DNA of 57,892 nt from Pelagibacteraceae bacterium AG-422-B15 (GTDB lineage Bacteria; Pseudomonadota; Alphaproteobacteria; Pelagibacterales; AG-422-B15), in the NCBI GenBank assembly GCA_003213715.1, contig QCMN01000005.1, forward strand, positions 1 through 57,892, read 5' to 3'. Positions within the stretch are counted from its first letter, which is position 1. Every line of letters starts with the position of its first letter. The position numbers and the translations under genes are program-made. Below, one piece after another: positions 34,303-43,606 of this stretch. The notes under the pieces are model-generated. The model searched no databases and was not told the origin of the DNA. It was given only the letters and a program-made list of their open reading frames with translations.

Positions 34303-35864
34303 TGTCTAAAATGACGTACTCCAGTGAATACCATCGAGATTCCTGCATCATTAGCTGCATCAATTACTTCATTATCTTTTACTGATCCGCCGGGTTGAAT
34401 CACGGCTGTAGCTCCAGATGAAATCGTAACAAGAAGACCATCGGGAAAAGGGAAGAACGCATCGGACGCAACAACAGAATTTTCAAGAGAGTTTTCTTCT
34501 GATTGCTCCATCTCACTATTTTTTTGTGAGGCAATTCTAGCGCTATCCACTCTGCTCATTTGCCCTGCGCCAATACCAATCGTTTTTTTATTTTTGACAT
34601 AAATTATTGCGTTAGATTTAACATGTTTACATACTTTGAATGCAAACAACATATCTTCAATTTCACTATCACTTGGTTTTTTTTCTGTAACTACTTCTAG
34701 ATCAGATTTGATAATATTGGCCTCATCATTTGATTGGACTAAAATTCCTCCCTCAATACTTTTGTAGTTTTGAGAATTATTAGTTCTGTGTACTGACGGT
34801 AAAGTTAAAACTCGTAAATTATTTTTCGATTTAAAAATTTCTTTAGCCTCATCACTCACTTCAGGAGCTATAATAACTTCAGTGAATATTTTTATAATTT
34901 CTGAGGCTGTTTCTTTATCGATTATTTGATTTAGGGCAATGATACCTCCAAAGGCACTTGTTGTATCACACGACAATGCTTTCAAATAAGCTTCACAAAG
35001 TGATCCTCCACTAGCAACACCACAAGGATTTGCGTGTTTGATAATTGCAACACTAGGAGTGTCTTTGTCAAATTCTTTAATTAACTGCAACGCAGCATCA
35101 GCATCATTAATATTATTATAACTTAATTCTTTTCCTTGAAGTAAATTTGCATGTGGTATCCCCGATTGTTCCATTGATGACTTATAGAGACTTGCTGACT
35201 GATGAGGGTTTTCACCGTAGCGAAGTATAGAAGATAATTCTGCAGAAGTTGAAAACTTTTGAATTGGTTCGTCTGCATCACGGTGAAACCAATTGCTGAT
35301 TAAAGAATCATAATACGCTGTAGTCGAAAATGTTTTTGCGGCAAGTTTCTTTCTTAATTCCAATGTGGTTGAACCATTGTTTTTATTGATCTCATTAATG
35401 AGCTCATCGTAATCGTTAATATCAGTAACTACTGTGACAAATTGATGATTTTTAGCCGCTGATCGCAACATTGCCGGACCCCCAATATCAATATTTTCTA
35501 TACAAATTTCTTCTTTTTTCTCTGACTTTATCGTTTCTTCAAAGGGGTAAAGATTTACAATTATTAAGTCAATATCTTCTATGCCATGTTCCTTTTGAGA
35601 CTGAACATGGTTCTTGTCATCTCTTTTTGAAAGCAACCCCCCGTGTACATTTGGGTGCAAAGTTTTTACACGTCCATCCATCATCTCTGGGAAATTAGTT
35701 AAAGATGATACATCTGTCACATCAACACCCATTTCCGCAATTGATTTTGCCGTGCCACCTGTAGAAACTATTTTAATATTATGTTCTTTGAGTGACTGAA
35801 CAACTTTTTCTAATCCTGATTTATCTGAAACAGATATCAGCGCGGTTTTAATTTTAATATCCAA
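34299..35864 (-). CDS. purH: Bifunctional AICAR transformylase / IMP cyclohydrolase
   Basis: Carries out the last two steps of IMP synthesis. The 521-residue protein has the N-terminal cyclohydrolase domain (ALISVSDKSGLEKVV, then STGGTAKSIAE and RVKTLHPNVHGG) and the C-terminal transformylase with IIKHANPCGVASG, where the K-H pair acts on the folate substrate. The glycine-rich GIGAGQMSRVDSARIA and the SDAFFPFPDGL segments are intact. It follows rpe after one base. Confidence 0.97.
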   Translation of the reverse strand: MDIKIKTALISVSDKSGLEKVVQSLKEHNIKIVSTGGTAKSIAEMGVDVTDVSSLTNFPEMMDGRVKTLHPNVHGGLLSKRDDKNHVQSQKEHGIEDIDLIIVNLYPFEETIKSEKKEEICIENIDIGGPAMLRSAAKNHQFVTVVTDINDYDELINEINKNNGSTTLELRKKLAAKTFSTTAYYDSLISNWFHRDADEPIQKFSTSAELSSILRYGENPHQSASLYKSSMEQSGIPHANLLQGKELSYNNINDADAALQLIKEFDKDTPSVAIIKHANPCGVASGGSLCEAYLKALSCDTTSAFGGIIALNQIIDKETASEIIKIFTEVIIAPEVSDEAKEIFKSKNNLRVLTLPSVHRTNNSQNYKSIEGGILVQSNDEANIIKSDLEVVTEKKPSDSEIEDMLFAFKVCKHVKSNAIIYVKNKKTIGIGAGQMSRVDSARIASQKNSEMEQSEENSLENSVVASDAFFPFPDGLLVTISSGATAVIQPGGSVKDNEVIDAANDAGISMVFTGVRHFRH

Positions 35865-35865
35865 T

Positions 35866-36522
35866 TTAATGGCCTCTTAGTTTTTCAATGTTATTTGCAT
35901 ACTCACTCGGGCCACCTTTAAAGGTTGTGGTACCTGCAACAATCATATCGGCCCCAGCATCAATTACCGATTGAACATTTTCAAAATTAATTCCCCCATC
36001 GACTTCTAAATGAATTTCTCTACCAGACTTGTTAATTTCTTCTCTAAGATTTGATAATTTATCAAGAGCTGATGGAATAAATTTCTGACCACCAAAACCA
36101 GGATGGACACTCATTACTAAAATGAGATCAAGTTTATCCATAAAAGGTTTTACAACTTCCCATTCAGTATCTGGGTTGATTGCAAGTCCAGCTTTTATAT
36201 TTAATGATTTAATTTTATTTAAACATGCTTCTGTATCATCCTTTGCCTCTGGGTGAACTGAAACAATATCCGCTCCAGCTTCAACAAATTTTTCAATATA
36301 AGGCTGTACAGGATCGATCATCAAATGAACATCAAACGGCAATGAAGATTTGTCTCTTATAGATTTAACAATATCTGGACCTATTGTGAGATTGGGAACA
36401 AAATGTCCATCCATTACATCTACGTGTATGTAGTCAGCCCCGGCTTGAGTGATATTAACAACCTCATCTCCTAATGATGAAAAGTCCGATGCTAATATAG
36501 AAGGTGATATTTTAACCGACAT
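35866..36522 (-). CDS. rpe: Ribulose-phosphate 3-epimerase
   Basis: Interconverts ribulose-5-phosphate and xylulose-5-phosphate. The 218-residue barrel has the N-terminal KISPSILASDFSSLGDEV, the metal-binding HVDVMDGHFVPNLTIGP, and the C-terminal EVDGGINFENV phosphate loop. Length is normal. The gene leads a two-gene run with purH. In many Alphaproteobacteria rsmB lies between DUF1674 and rpe, and it is missing here. Confidence 0.96.
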   Translation of the reverse strand: MSVKISPSILASDFSSLGDEVVNITQAGADYIHVDVMDGHFVPNLTIGPDIVKSIRDKSSLPFDVHLMIDPVQPYIEKFVEAGADIVSVHPEAKDDTEACLNKIKSLNIKAGLAINPDTEWEVVKPFMDKLDLILVMSVHPGFGGQKFIPSALDKLSNLREEINKSGREIHLEVDGGINFENVQSVIDAGADMIVAGTTTFKGGPSEYANNIEKLRGH

Positions 36523-36619
36523 TATTGTGAAGCATTATTTCCCTGTATAACAGAAAGGTTTGTTGTTTCCCACTATTTTCATACTTTGATAAGTTATAAT
36601 TAGAGATTACATTATATAT

Positions 36620-36775
36620 ATGAACGATAAAAAAACAGAAAGTGTCGAAGACAAAGAAGACAAGAAAACTGACACCAAAATGCCTAAAAAGAAAAAAGAA
36701 ATAGGTGGGGTAGATGGTCCTGAGCCAACCCGCTTTGGAGACTGGGAAAAAAAGGGAATTACCACAGATTTCTAG
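36620..36775 (+). CDS. DUF1674 protein, SdhAF4-like
   Basis: A short gene of 51 residues starting at the ATG at 36620. The N-terminal half is highly charged (Lys, Glu, Asp). The C-terminus reads EIGGVDGPEPTRFGDWEKKG followed by ITTDF, which matches the conserved core of DUF1674, the family of succinate dehydrogenase assembly factor 4 that aids flavinated SdhA. It is divergent from rpe across about 100 bp. In related genomes it is near rsmB, purH and rpe. The frame is real because the motif is conserved and uninterrupted to the stop. Confidence 0.88.
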   Translation: MNDKKTESVEDKEDKKTDTKMPKKKKEIGGVDGPEPTRFGDWEKKGITTDF

Positions 36776-36898
36776 GCAAAGTCTATTTAAGTAAAACAAT
36801 AAATTAAACTACTAATATAAAGTATTTACTTTTGGTTGTATGAGTGATCACATCTGTAATATGAATGATACTGTTAGATTTAAACTAAAGATTAGAAA

Positions 36899-37495
36899 AT
36901 GTTAAAAAAGATCATTATGGTTTTACTGTTGGGGGTTGGAGTTAATACTGCTACAGCTAATCAATATTATATTGGATTTGATTTTAATGAAATAGAGGTA
37001 AACACAGGAGTTAAAAATATTTCTTCAAACTTGGATGAAGAGGATACCATATTAAAATTTACTGGTGGCTATAAATTAGATGATCAAATATCATTAGAAG
37101 CGTTTTATTTAGATTTTGGTGAAGCATCGTTGTCAGGTGTATCAGGTAACAGATTTTCATATGGAGGAAGTACATACGAATTTAATCAAACAGCTAAAAT
37201 AGCACTAGCGGTTGATACAATTGGAATAGGTGCTCGCTATAATATATATAATGAGGGTAAATCAACGTTATATGGCATTGCTGGTATTCATAGCTATGAT
37301 GTCTCTCTTTCTGTCGCTTCAGGAACAGGTTCTACAAGTGTAACAGAAACTGGTAACGACCCTTACTATGGAGTTGGGTATAATTATCTTGTTGCTGATA
37401 ATATAAAACTAAATATTTCTTATCAGAATTATGAATTCGATAATGACAATATAGATGGCTTCTTATTTGGCATTCAATACGACTTTAAAGATTAA
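36899..37495 (+). CDS. Small outer-membrane beta-barrel protein
   Basis: A 198-residue protein with a signal peptide cut near NTATA-NQYYIG. The mature part alternates polar and hydrophobic residues in about eight strands (KFTGGYKLDDQISLEAFYLDF, then AVDTIGIGARYNIY, GVGYNYLVADNIKLNISYQ), as in OmpA-like/OmpX-like barrels. The last residues FGIQYDFKD fit a final strand. It lies 17 bp before the first of two TbpB-like lipoprotein genes, so it could be part of the same unit. Ligand unknown. Confidence 0.75.
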   Translation: MLKKIIMVLLLGVGVNTATANQYYIGFDFNEIEVNTGVKNISSNLDEEDTILKFTGGYKLDDQISLEAFYLDFGEASLSGVSGNRFSYGGSTYEFNQTAKIALAVDTIGIGARYNIYNEGKSTLYGIAGIHSYDVSLSVASGTGSTSVTETGNDPYYGVGYNYLVADNIKLNISYQNYEFDNDNIDGFLFGIQYDFKD

Positions 37496-37512
37496 TTAAT
37501 AGTAAGGTAGTG

Positions 37513-38556
37513 ATGGTGGTGTATATTTTGCAGTTAAGAGATAGTATAATAAAAATCATTAGCATACTTTTCTTATCACTTTTTTTTTACTCATGTGGAG
37601 GCGGTGGTGGAGGCACTTCATCATCCTCAGGCTCTTCAAATACTGCAACAGCATACGATTGGACTGCTTCTGGCACTTCATATGGACCAACTTCATATCA
37701 TAGCTATTCATCATCTAGTGTATCTTCAGACTCTAATGATATATGTACAAGTAATACTTGCATATTTGGTGGTGCGGAGATTTCGGTTAACGCTCTCACA
37801 GACTCGGTTACAGTCACATATGAGGGTACAGCAGGAAACTTTACTTTTGTTGATTTTGAATTTCCAGCTTCTTCAATTGAGTCTACTACAGCTACAACGT
37901 CATCACATACTCTTGCCTCTACTAGTTATCTGTATAGCAAAACGGACGTTGCTAATGGAATTACTAAGAAATTGTATGTACTTATCCCCTCTAATTATCA
38001 ATACCAATATTGGGCATATTGGGATGATCAACACTTAACTTCTCCAACTCCAAGCACTTATTATGCTTATGCATCAGTTATCGGAAATACATTTACAGCA
38101 TTTACTGATCTTCCTTCATCGGGAACCGCTACTTACACTGGAGGAATGTCAATGGATTATGGATTATCAGATGCCTCAAAACTCTATAGGGGCACAGGTG
38201 ATGTATCTTTTACAGCAAATTGGGCAAATAGTACTATTGCAGGATCAATGACAAATGTAACTATATCAGAGTACCCTGCTTGGTGTTCAGGGGAGTGTCA
38301 AACTTTGAGTTTTCCAAATATCACAATGAATACAGCTAACATTATTGCTAATACCGGTCTTTCATTATCAAGTGGAGGCAACCCCGCATACTTTGTAGGC
38401 AATTTAGAATATTCAGGATATTACGATTTCGGTGGCGTTTATAATCGACTATACGGATATTTTTATGGACCAGAGTATAATGAAATTGGTGGTATTTTTG
38501 AATTAACTGCTACTTCAGGTGCGGACGGAGCAGGATACTTTGCCGCTAAAAGATAA
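37513..38556 (+). CDS. TbpB-like surface lipoprotein 1 (predicted Slam substrate)
   Basis: About 347 residues. The signal peptide ends in the lipobox FYSC, followed by six glycines and a Ser/Thr-rich tether, a common layout for surface-exposed lipoproteins. The C-terminal half has the barrel pattern of TbpB/HpuA-type proteins: LPSSGTATYTGGMSMDYG, then GTGDVSFTANWANSTIAGSM, and near the end YGYFYGPEYNEIGGIFEL and GAGYFAAKR. The start is uncertain: ATG at 37513, or a TTG at 37528 that mirrors the paralogue. No transferrin-type ligand is implied; only the barrel and tether are seen. Confidence 0.82.
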   Translation: MVVYILQLRDSIIKIISILFLSLFFYSCGGGGGGTSSSSGSSNTATAYDWTASGTSYGPTSYHSYSSSSVSSDSNDICTSNTCIFGGAEISVNALTDSVTVTYEGTAGNFTFVDFEFPASSIESTTATTSSHTLASTSYLYSKTDVANGITKKLYVLIPSNYQYQYWAYWDDQHLTSPTPSTYYAYASVIGNTFTAFTDLPSSGTATYTGGMSMDYGLSDASKLYRGTGDVSFTANWANSTIAGSMTNVTISEYPAWCSGECQTLSFPNITMNTANIIANTGLSLSSGGNPAYFVGNLEYSGYYDFGGVYNRLYGYFYGPEYNEIGGIFELTATSGADGAGYFAAKR

Positions 38557-39538
38557 ATTATTTAGAATACTGAGTTCTATTTTTGTAGCTCTTTTCCTTT
38601 ACTCATGTGGTGGAGGCGGCGGTGGAGGAACCTCGACCTCTTCAGTAAACGCACTAGCGTGGATACCTCAAGGAACTTATCATGGAACAGGATCACATTT
38701 CGGAGTTGGCAATACGGGAATGGTGGCTCCATTAACTTCTGGGGCAGGCCCAGCTTATGGAAATAATACTGGCTATGACTCAATGAAAGTAATTTTATCA
38801 TCTTCATCAATTACAGTTGACTATGAAGATTGGCCAAAAGAGACACAGGAATTTGATAATTGGAGTTTCGCCTTTACTGATTTTTCTTCATCGTCAGTTG
38901 TCTCAGACTCTAATACATTGACTTCAACCAATTATGTTTATCAAAATTATGACTCAGCTAATGGAAAAACTAAGAGTATAACAGTTATGGTTCCTAGTAA
39001 CTATGCAAATCAATTTTGGGTATATTGGGATAATACTCACTCTGACTATGCTAATGACTCCCGATATTACTATCATGTAAATGTATTAGGAAATTATACT
39101 CTTTACTCAGCTATCCCAACTAGCGGTACAGCAACTTATAATGGCGGTATGGAGGGATATTATGGCTATGATGATCTTTCATCCTTATTCACGGTAAATG
39201 GAACGGCAACTTTTAATGTAAATTGGACAGCAAAGACAATTGCGGGTGGATTTACAGGTGTTACAATTACCAATAATTCGAGTGGCGCTGTTTCAAATTT
39301 TACAAACATATCTATGGCCTCAACTGAGATTGAAAGTGATGTAATGTATTCAGGTGGAACACAATATGCGTATTTTAATCAAGATTTAACAGGATCAGGC
39401 TTATCAGATAGCTATTACAGCGATAATGAAATTTTTGGATATTTTTATGGAACTAATGCAGATGAAATTGCTGGTACATGGGAAATTGCCACATCAAGTA
39501 ATAATAATGGGGCGGGTTATTTTGCGGCTAAAAAATAG
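38540..39538 (+). CDS. TbpB-like surface lipoprotein 2 (predicted Slam substrate)
   Basis: About 332 residues, paralogous to the preceding gene. Signal peptide LYSC, seven glycines, then the same layout: IPTSGTATYNGGMEGYYG, NGTATFNVNWTAKTIAGG, FGYFYGTNADEIAGTWEI and GAGYFAAKK at the C-terminus. The likely start is a TTG at 38540 with GGAG 9 nt upstream, placed 17 bp inside the first gene and aligned with the equivalent signal peptide there. The two share the C-terminal barrel more clearly than the N-terminal half, which suggests different ligands. Confidence 0.82.
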   Translation: MPLKDKLFRILSSIFVALFLYSCGGGGGGGTSTSSVNALAWIPQGTYHGTGSHFGVGNTGMVAPLTSGAGPAYGNNTGYDSMKVILSSSSITVDYEDWPKETQEFDNWSFAFTDFSSSSVVSDSNTLTSTNYVYQNYDSANGKTKSITVMVPSNYANQFWVYWDNTHSDYANDSRYYYHVNVLGNYTLYSAIPTSGTATYNGGMEGYYGYDDLSSLFTVNGTATFNVNWTAKTIAGGFTGVTITNNSSGAVSNFTNISMASTEIESDVMYSGGTQYAYFNQDLTGSGLSDSYYSDNEIFGYFYGTNADEIAGTWEIATSSNNNGAGYFAAKK

Positions 39539-39561
39539 CTAAATTTAACCAAGCAATTTAT

Positions 39562-40806
39562 GTGTTAAAAATACTTGCCAACTTAGTTATCATCAGCGTT
39601 CTATTTACTCTTCACGTACATAGCCAACAAGCCACTATCGTTGCAAGTGAGGATAATATTGAAGAACTTTTGCTTTTGGATCCTGACAATATTGATTTTC
39701 TTAATATTTATGCAATCAAGCAACAAAGGCAAAAAAATTACATAGGAGCAATTCAAACACTTCAGAAAATAATTGAGTTGGACAATACACTATTACCCTT
39801 CTATCTAGAACTGGCCCGTTTACAATTTACCATTCACGATTTTAAAAGTGCTGAAAATAATTTTTTATTTGTTTACGAACAAAATATCCCCTCAAACGTT
39901 AAAAATAATATTAGATATTATTTAAGACAAATTGAACGACTTAATCCAGCAACTATAAATTATAATTTCAAGATCAGTTACAACGATAATATTAACAATG
40001 GAACTTATGCAGATACAGTTCGGTTGTTTGGCATACCCTTCAAAGTAAATGAAGAAGCGAAAGCAAAAGAAAGTTACGAGTTGTTTACAGATATAAATGG
40101 AGCTTATGATTTTAGTTTAGACAGCTACCAACTAAATACTGGTTTTTTAATTAATCATTCAAATTATGCTGGCAGTGCTTACGACAGATTGAAGTATGGT
40201 ATTAATGTTGGTCCTGAACATTATTATAAAGGTCAAAAAATCAACTGGTCATTATTGCTTTCAAGAGAAGAAATGGATAGTAATCCTATTGTGAACTCTA
40301 GAGAAATTAGAGTCTCAAATCTTTTTAATTACAGACCCAATATTCAAATTCAATCTACTTTAGGTATGGGTGAGTCTGATTATTATAATAATGCGAGCTA
40401 TAATAGTGACAGCAAATTCATTAACCTTTTGGTCAATTATATTGATAGAAATAATATTAACTACTCTACGAATTTAAAATTTACCGATAACGATGCAGAT
40501 TACAAACCATATGGAAATGAAAAAAAATATTTTTCAGCCTCAATTGCTTCAGAGCTTCCGCGTGGTTTTTTTGTTAACTTACAACTAGGCATTGAGGAAG
40601 TTGATTATGATGCCTATCAATTTATGTGGCTAACTACGAGAAAGGATCGATTAGAGTTTGCATCCTTAAGTTTAAGGAATAAAAATTTATATATCGGCAA
40701 TTTCTACCCTCAAATCAATATTACACTGAGAGATAATGAATCTAATGTTGAAGTATACAAAACATCCTCAGACAGTGTGTCCATGTTCTTAATAAAAGAT
40801 TTTTAA
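39562..40806 (+). CDS. Slam-like outer-membrane protein (TPR plus DUF560-type barrel)
   Basis: 414 residues from a GTG start, 23 bp after the second lipoprotein gene. A signal peptide (to about residue 21) is followed by two or three TPR-like helix pairs (residues 25-130, including NYIGAIQTLQKIIELDN). From about residue 134 there is a long beta-barrel opening with NYNFKISYNDNINNGTYAD and ending in phenylalanine (FLIKDF). This is the layout of Slam, the surface lipoprotein assembly modulator (SlipAM/DUF560) that moves TbpB-type lipoproteins to the cell surface. Adjacency to two TbpB-like lipoproteins is strong support. Neisseria Slam is somewhat longer. Confidence 0.8.
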   Translation: MLKILANLVIISVLFTLHVHSQQATIVASEDNIEELLLLDPDNIDFLNIYAIKQQRQKNYIGAIQTLQKIIELDNTLLPFYLELARLQFTIHDFKSAENNFLFVYEQNIPSNVKNNIRYYLRQIERLNPATINYNFKISYNDNINNGTYADTVRLFGIPFKVNEEAKAKESYELFTDINGAYDFSLDSYQLNTGFLINHSNYAGSAYDRLKYGINVGPEHYYKGQKINWSLLLSREEMDSNPIVNSREIRVSNLFNYRPNIQIQSTLGMGESDYYNNASYNSDSKFINLLVNYIDRNNINYSTNLKFTDNDADYKPYGNEKKYFSASIASELPRGFFVNLQLGIEEVDYDAYQFMWLTTRKDRLEFASLSLRNKNLYIGNFYPQINITLRDNESNVEVYKTSSDSVSMFLIKDF

Positions 40807-40812
40807 TTTATC

Positions 40813-41229
40813 TTAAAGTTGCCGATCAAACTTCGATGGTTTCCAATCCTTTGGTGCCAATTCTAAATCTTCAAATTCAAAAGCGGGTGCAACGGTGCAT
40901 CCAATTAAGCTATACGTTCCAGTGGATTTCAAGGCAAACCAAGTTCCTTTTTCTACAGTGTACATAAAATTGTTATTGGACCCTATTTCCTCAATCTGAA
41001 ATTCTACACCATCCTTTGAAGTGTAGATGTTTAGAGGACTGCCTGAGTAAAAATGTAACGTTTCAGTTTTTGTTATTCTGTGCCAGTGTGAGTTCTCATG
41101 CTTTTCAAGTAAAAAATATATATGAGTGACATCATCATTTCTAAAAATCTCTACGTAATGACCTCCTTCAGGATGTGGGGTCATTTTGTGTCCTTCGATT
41201 AAGGCCTTAACAATACTTCTATCACTCAC
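40813..41229 (-). CDS. DUF985 cupin protein
   Basis: A 138-residue single-domain cupin of the DUF985 family. The motifs MTPHPEGGHYVEIF, SHWHRITKTETLHFYSG and the C-terminal GCTVAPAFEFEDLELAP are typical. The histidines in the second motif could bind a metal. Biochemical role is not established for the family. It is six bases from acs on the same strand and convergent with the Slam-like gene. Confidence 0.88.
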   Translation of the reverse strand: MSDRSIVKALIEGHKMTPHPEGGHYVEIFRNDDVTHIYFLLEKHENSHWHRITKTETLHFYSGSPLNIYTSKDGVEFQIEEIGSNNNFMYTVEKGTWFALKSTGTYSLIGCTVAPAFEFEDLELAPKDWKPSKFDRQL

Positions 41230-41235
41230 AAGAAA

Positions 41236-43176
41236 CTACTTGTTCATTCGATTTTCAACAAGATCATTAACCACAGCCGGTTCTGCTAATGTAGATGTAT
41301 CACCTAGATTACTGTAATCGTTTTCAGCAATCTTTCTTAAAATTCTTCTCATGATTTTCCCAGATCGGGTTTTTGGAAGACCCGGCGCCCATTGAATTAA
41401 ATCTGGTGATGCGATTGGACCAATTTCTTTTCGAACCCATGCAACAAGTTCTTTATATAATTCATCTGATGTTTCTTCGCCCGCGTTGAGTGTAACGTAA
41501 GCATAAATTCCCTGACCTTTAATATCGTGTGGGTAACCAACAACTGCTGCCTCACTTACTTTAGGATGAGCAACTAATGCTGACTCTACCTCTGCAGTTC
41601 CCATTCTGTGACCGGATACATTGATGACATCATCTACCCTTCCAGTGATCCAGTAATAACCGTCTTCATCTCTTCTGCAGCCATCGCCCGTAAAATACTT
41701 TCCATTAAACTGTGAAAAATACGTTTCAATAAATCTTTTATGATCACCGTAAACTGTTCTCATTTGCCCCGGCCATGAGTCTGCTAAACATAAAGAACCT
41801 TCACAAGCACCTTCAAGAATATTTCCATCTGCATCTAAAATTTCTGGTTTGATACCAAAGAAAGGTTTTGTTGCTGAGCCTGGTTTCTGCGCAATGGCCC
41901 CTGGAAGAGGTGTTATTAAAATTCCTCCTGTTTCAGTTTGCCACCATGTATCAACAATTGGACACTTTTTATCGCCAACGACATTATAATACCACATCCA
42001 CGCTTCTGGATTAATTGGCTCGCCAACTGTTCCAAGTAATTTGAGTGAGGATCTGCTTGTTTTTTTAACAGGATCTTCACCCTCTCGCATCAATGCCCTT
42101 ATTGCAGTTGGTGCAGTATAGAAAATATTAATCTTGTGTTTATCGACTACTTCCCAAAACCTTGAGGCACTTGGATAGTTTGGAACGCCTTCAAACATCA
42201 CAGTGACAGCGCCATTTGCTAATGGACCGTATACAATGTAACTGTGCCCTGTAACCCAGCCTACATCTGCCGTGCACCAATAAACGTCACCATCTTTATA
42301 ATCAAAGACGAATTGATGTGTCATTGAGGCGTAAACCATATAACCACCAGTGGTGTGCATAACTCCTTTTGGTTTGCCAGTTGATCCAGATGTATACAAT
42401 ATAAAGAGAGGATCTTCCGCTGACATTTCCTCTGGTGGACATTCATCAGACTCTTTTTCAGTTAGTTCGTGATACCACACATCTCTATTATCAAACCAAC
42501 CAATATCTCCACCTGTTCTTTTAACAACAATACAATGACGCACACCACCTGAAATCGAAATTGCTTCATCTGTATTCTTCTTTAATGGAATTGCTTTGCC
42601 CCCTCTCACTCCTTCATCCGCCGTGATCACAATATCTGATTTGCAGTCGCTTATTCTTCCAGCTAACGAGTCTGGAGAGAAACCTCCAAATACAACTGAG
42701 TGAATTGCACCAATCCTTGTACACGCCAGCATTGCATAAGCTGCTTCAGGAATCATTGGCATATAAATAGTTACACGGTCACCTTTTTTAACGCCAAGAG
42801 ATTTCATACCATTTGCAAGTTTGCATACTTCACTGTGCAATTCTTTATATGTTATGTGTTTTGAGTCTGCTGGGTCATCGCCCTCCCAAATGATTGCGGT
42901 CTGATCTGCTTTATCTTTTAAATGTCTATCAATACAGTTGCTTGATGCATTGAGTGTACCGTCGTAGTACCACTTGATTGAGAAATTATCTTTATTGTAA
43001 GAAACGTCTTTTACTTTTGTATACGGTTTAATCCAATCAATTCTTTTACCGTGTTCATTCCAAAATTCTTCATTGTTATTAAGTGAATTCCCATACCATT
43101 CATTATATTTATCAGTATTAATCTGTGCTTCTGCAGACCATTCATTGCTCACTTCAAATTTTTCATTTTCACTCAT
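41236..43176 (-). CDS. acs: Acetyl-CoA synthetase
   Basis: Activates acetate to acetyl-CoA through acetyl-AMP. The 646-residue protein has the adenylate-forming motifs [36 protein letters not shown] and the C-terminal SGKIMRR, whose lysine is the acetylation-regulated residue of Acs. The WXTETGG motif with tryptophan fits acetate over longer acyl substrates. Length is standard. Confidence 0.96.
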   Translation of the reverse strand: MSENEKFEVSNEWSAEAQINTDKYNEWYGNSLNNNEEFWNEHGKRIDWIKPYTKVKDVSYNKDNFSIKWYYDGTLNASSNCIDRHLKDKADQTAIIWEGDDPADSKHITYKELHSEVCKLANGMKSLGVKKGDRVTIYMPMIPEAAYAMLACTRIGAIHSVVFGGFSPDSLAGRISDCKSDIVITADEGVRGGKAIPLKKNTDEAISISGGVRHCIVVKRTGGDIGWFDNRDVWYHELTEKESDECPPEEMSAEDPLFILYTSGSTGKPKGVMHTTGGYMVYASMTHQFVFDYKDGDVYWCTADVGWVTGHSYIVYGPLANGAVTVMFEGVPNYPSASRFWEVVDKHKINIFYTAPTAIRALMREGEDPVKKTSRSSLKLLGTVGEPINPEAWMWYYNVVGDKKCPIVDTWWQTETGGILITPLPGAIAQKPGSATKPFFGIKPEILDADGNILEGACEGSLCLADSWPGQMRTVYGDHKRFIETYFSQFNGKYFTGDGCRRDEDGYYWITGRVDDVINVSGHRMGTAEVESALVAHPKVSEAAVVGYPHDIKGQGIYAYVTLNAGEETSDELYKELVAWVRKEIGPIASPDLIQWAPGLPKTRSGKIMRRILRKIAENDYSNLGDTSTLAEPAVVNDLVENRMNK

Positions 43177-43188
43177 ATGGAAATTATC

Positions 43189-43605
43189 TTATTTGATACC
43201 ACCGAGATTGCAAATAATTGTCCATGACTTTTTATCAATCGGCATAACCGAGAGGCGCGACTGTTTCACCAAGGCTAAGTGATTAAGTTTTGGATGCTCT
43301 TTTATTTGAGACAGGTTTACTTTATTTTTAAGGGCTTTCACAGCTGCCACTGATACCATTCCAAAGCGTTTTGATTTATCTGTAGGATCAGGATGATATT
43401 TCTTAACGACTTTTACTATACCAACAATATCCCTTTCTTTGACTGAGTGATAAAAAAAACAAAGATCTCCTTTCTCCATTTTTTTCATATTGTTGGATGC
43501 TTGATAATTTCTTACACCATCCCAGCCTTCACCTTTACTACCAGCTTTTACTTGTTCTTCCCATGACCATGTTTCAGGTTCAGATTTCATTAACCAGTAG
43601 TTCAT
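43189..43605 (-). CDS. EVE domain protein
   Basis: A 138-residue EVE-domain protein of the thymocyte-nuclear-protein-1 type, a PUA-like fold that binds modified bases in nucleic acid. The signature MNYWLMKSEPETWSWEEQ, then WDGVRNYQASNNMKKMEKGD and FFYHS are nearly complete. It sits between acs and gpsA with 1-13 bp gaps. No modification enzyme is adjacent, so the ligand is unknown. Confidence 0.92.
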   Translation of the reverse strand: MNYWLMKSEPETWSWEEQVKAGSKGEGWDGVRNYQASNNMKKMEKGDLCFFYHSVKERDIVGIVKVVKKYHPDPTDKSKRFGMVSVAAVKALKNKVNLSQIKEHPKLNHLALVKQSRLSVMPIDKKSWTIICNLGGIK

Positions 43606-43606
43606 T

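Noticed and set aside
36512-36799. Minus-strand frame opposite the DUF1674 gene
   Set aside because: The composition is aromatic-rich without family features, and the opposite strand carries the conserved GPEPTRFGDWEKKG motif.
37595-38038. Alternative frame within TbpB-like lipoprotein 1
   Set aside because: Low-complexity Leu/His/Gln translation of a Ser/Thr-rich gene; a shadow frame.
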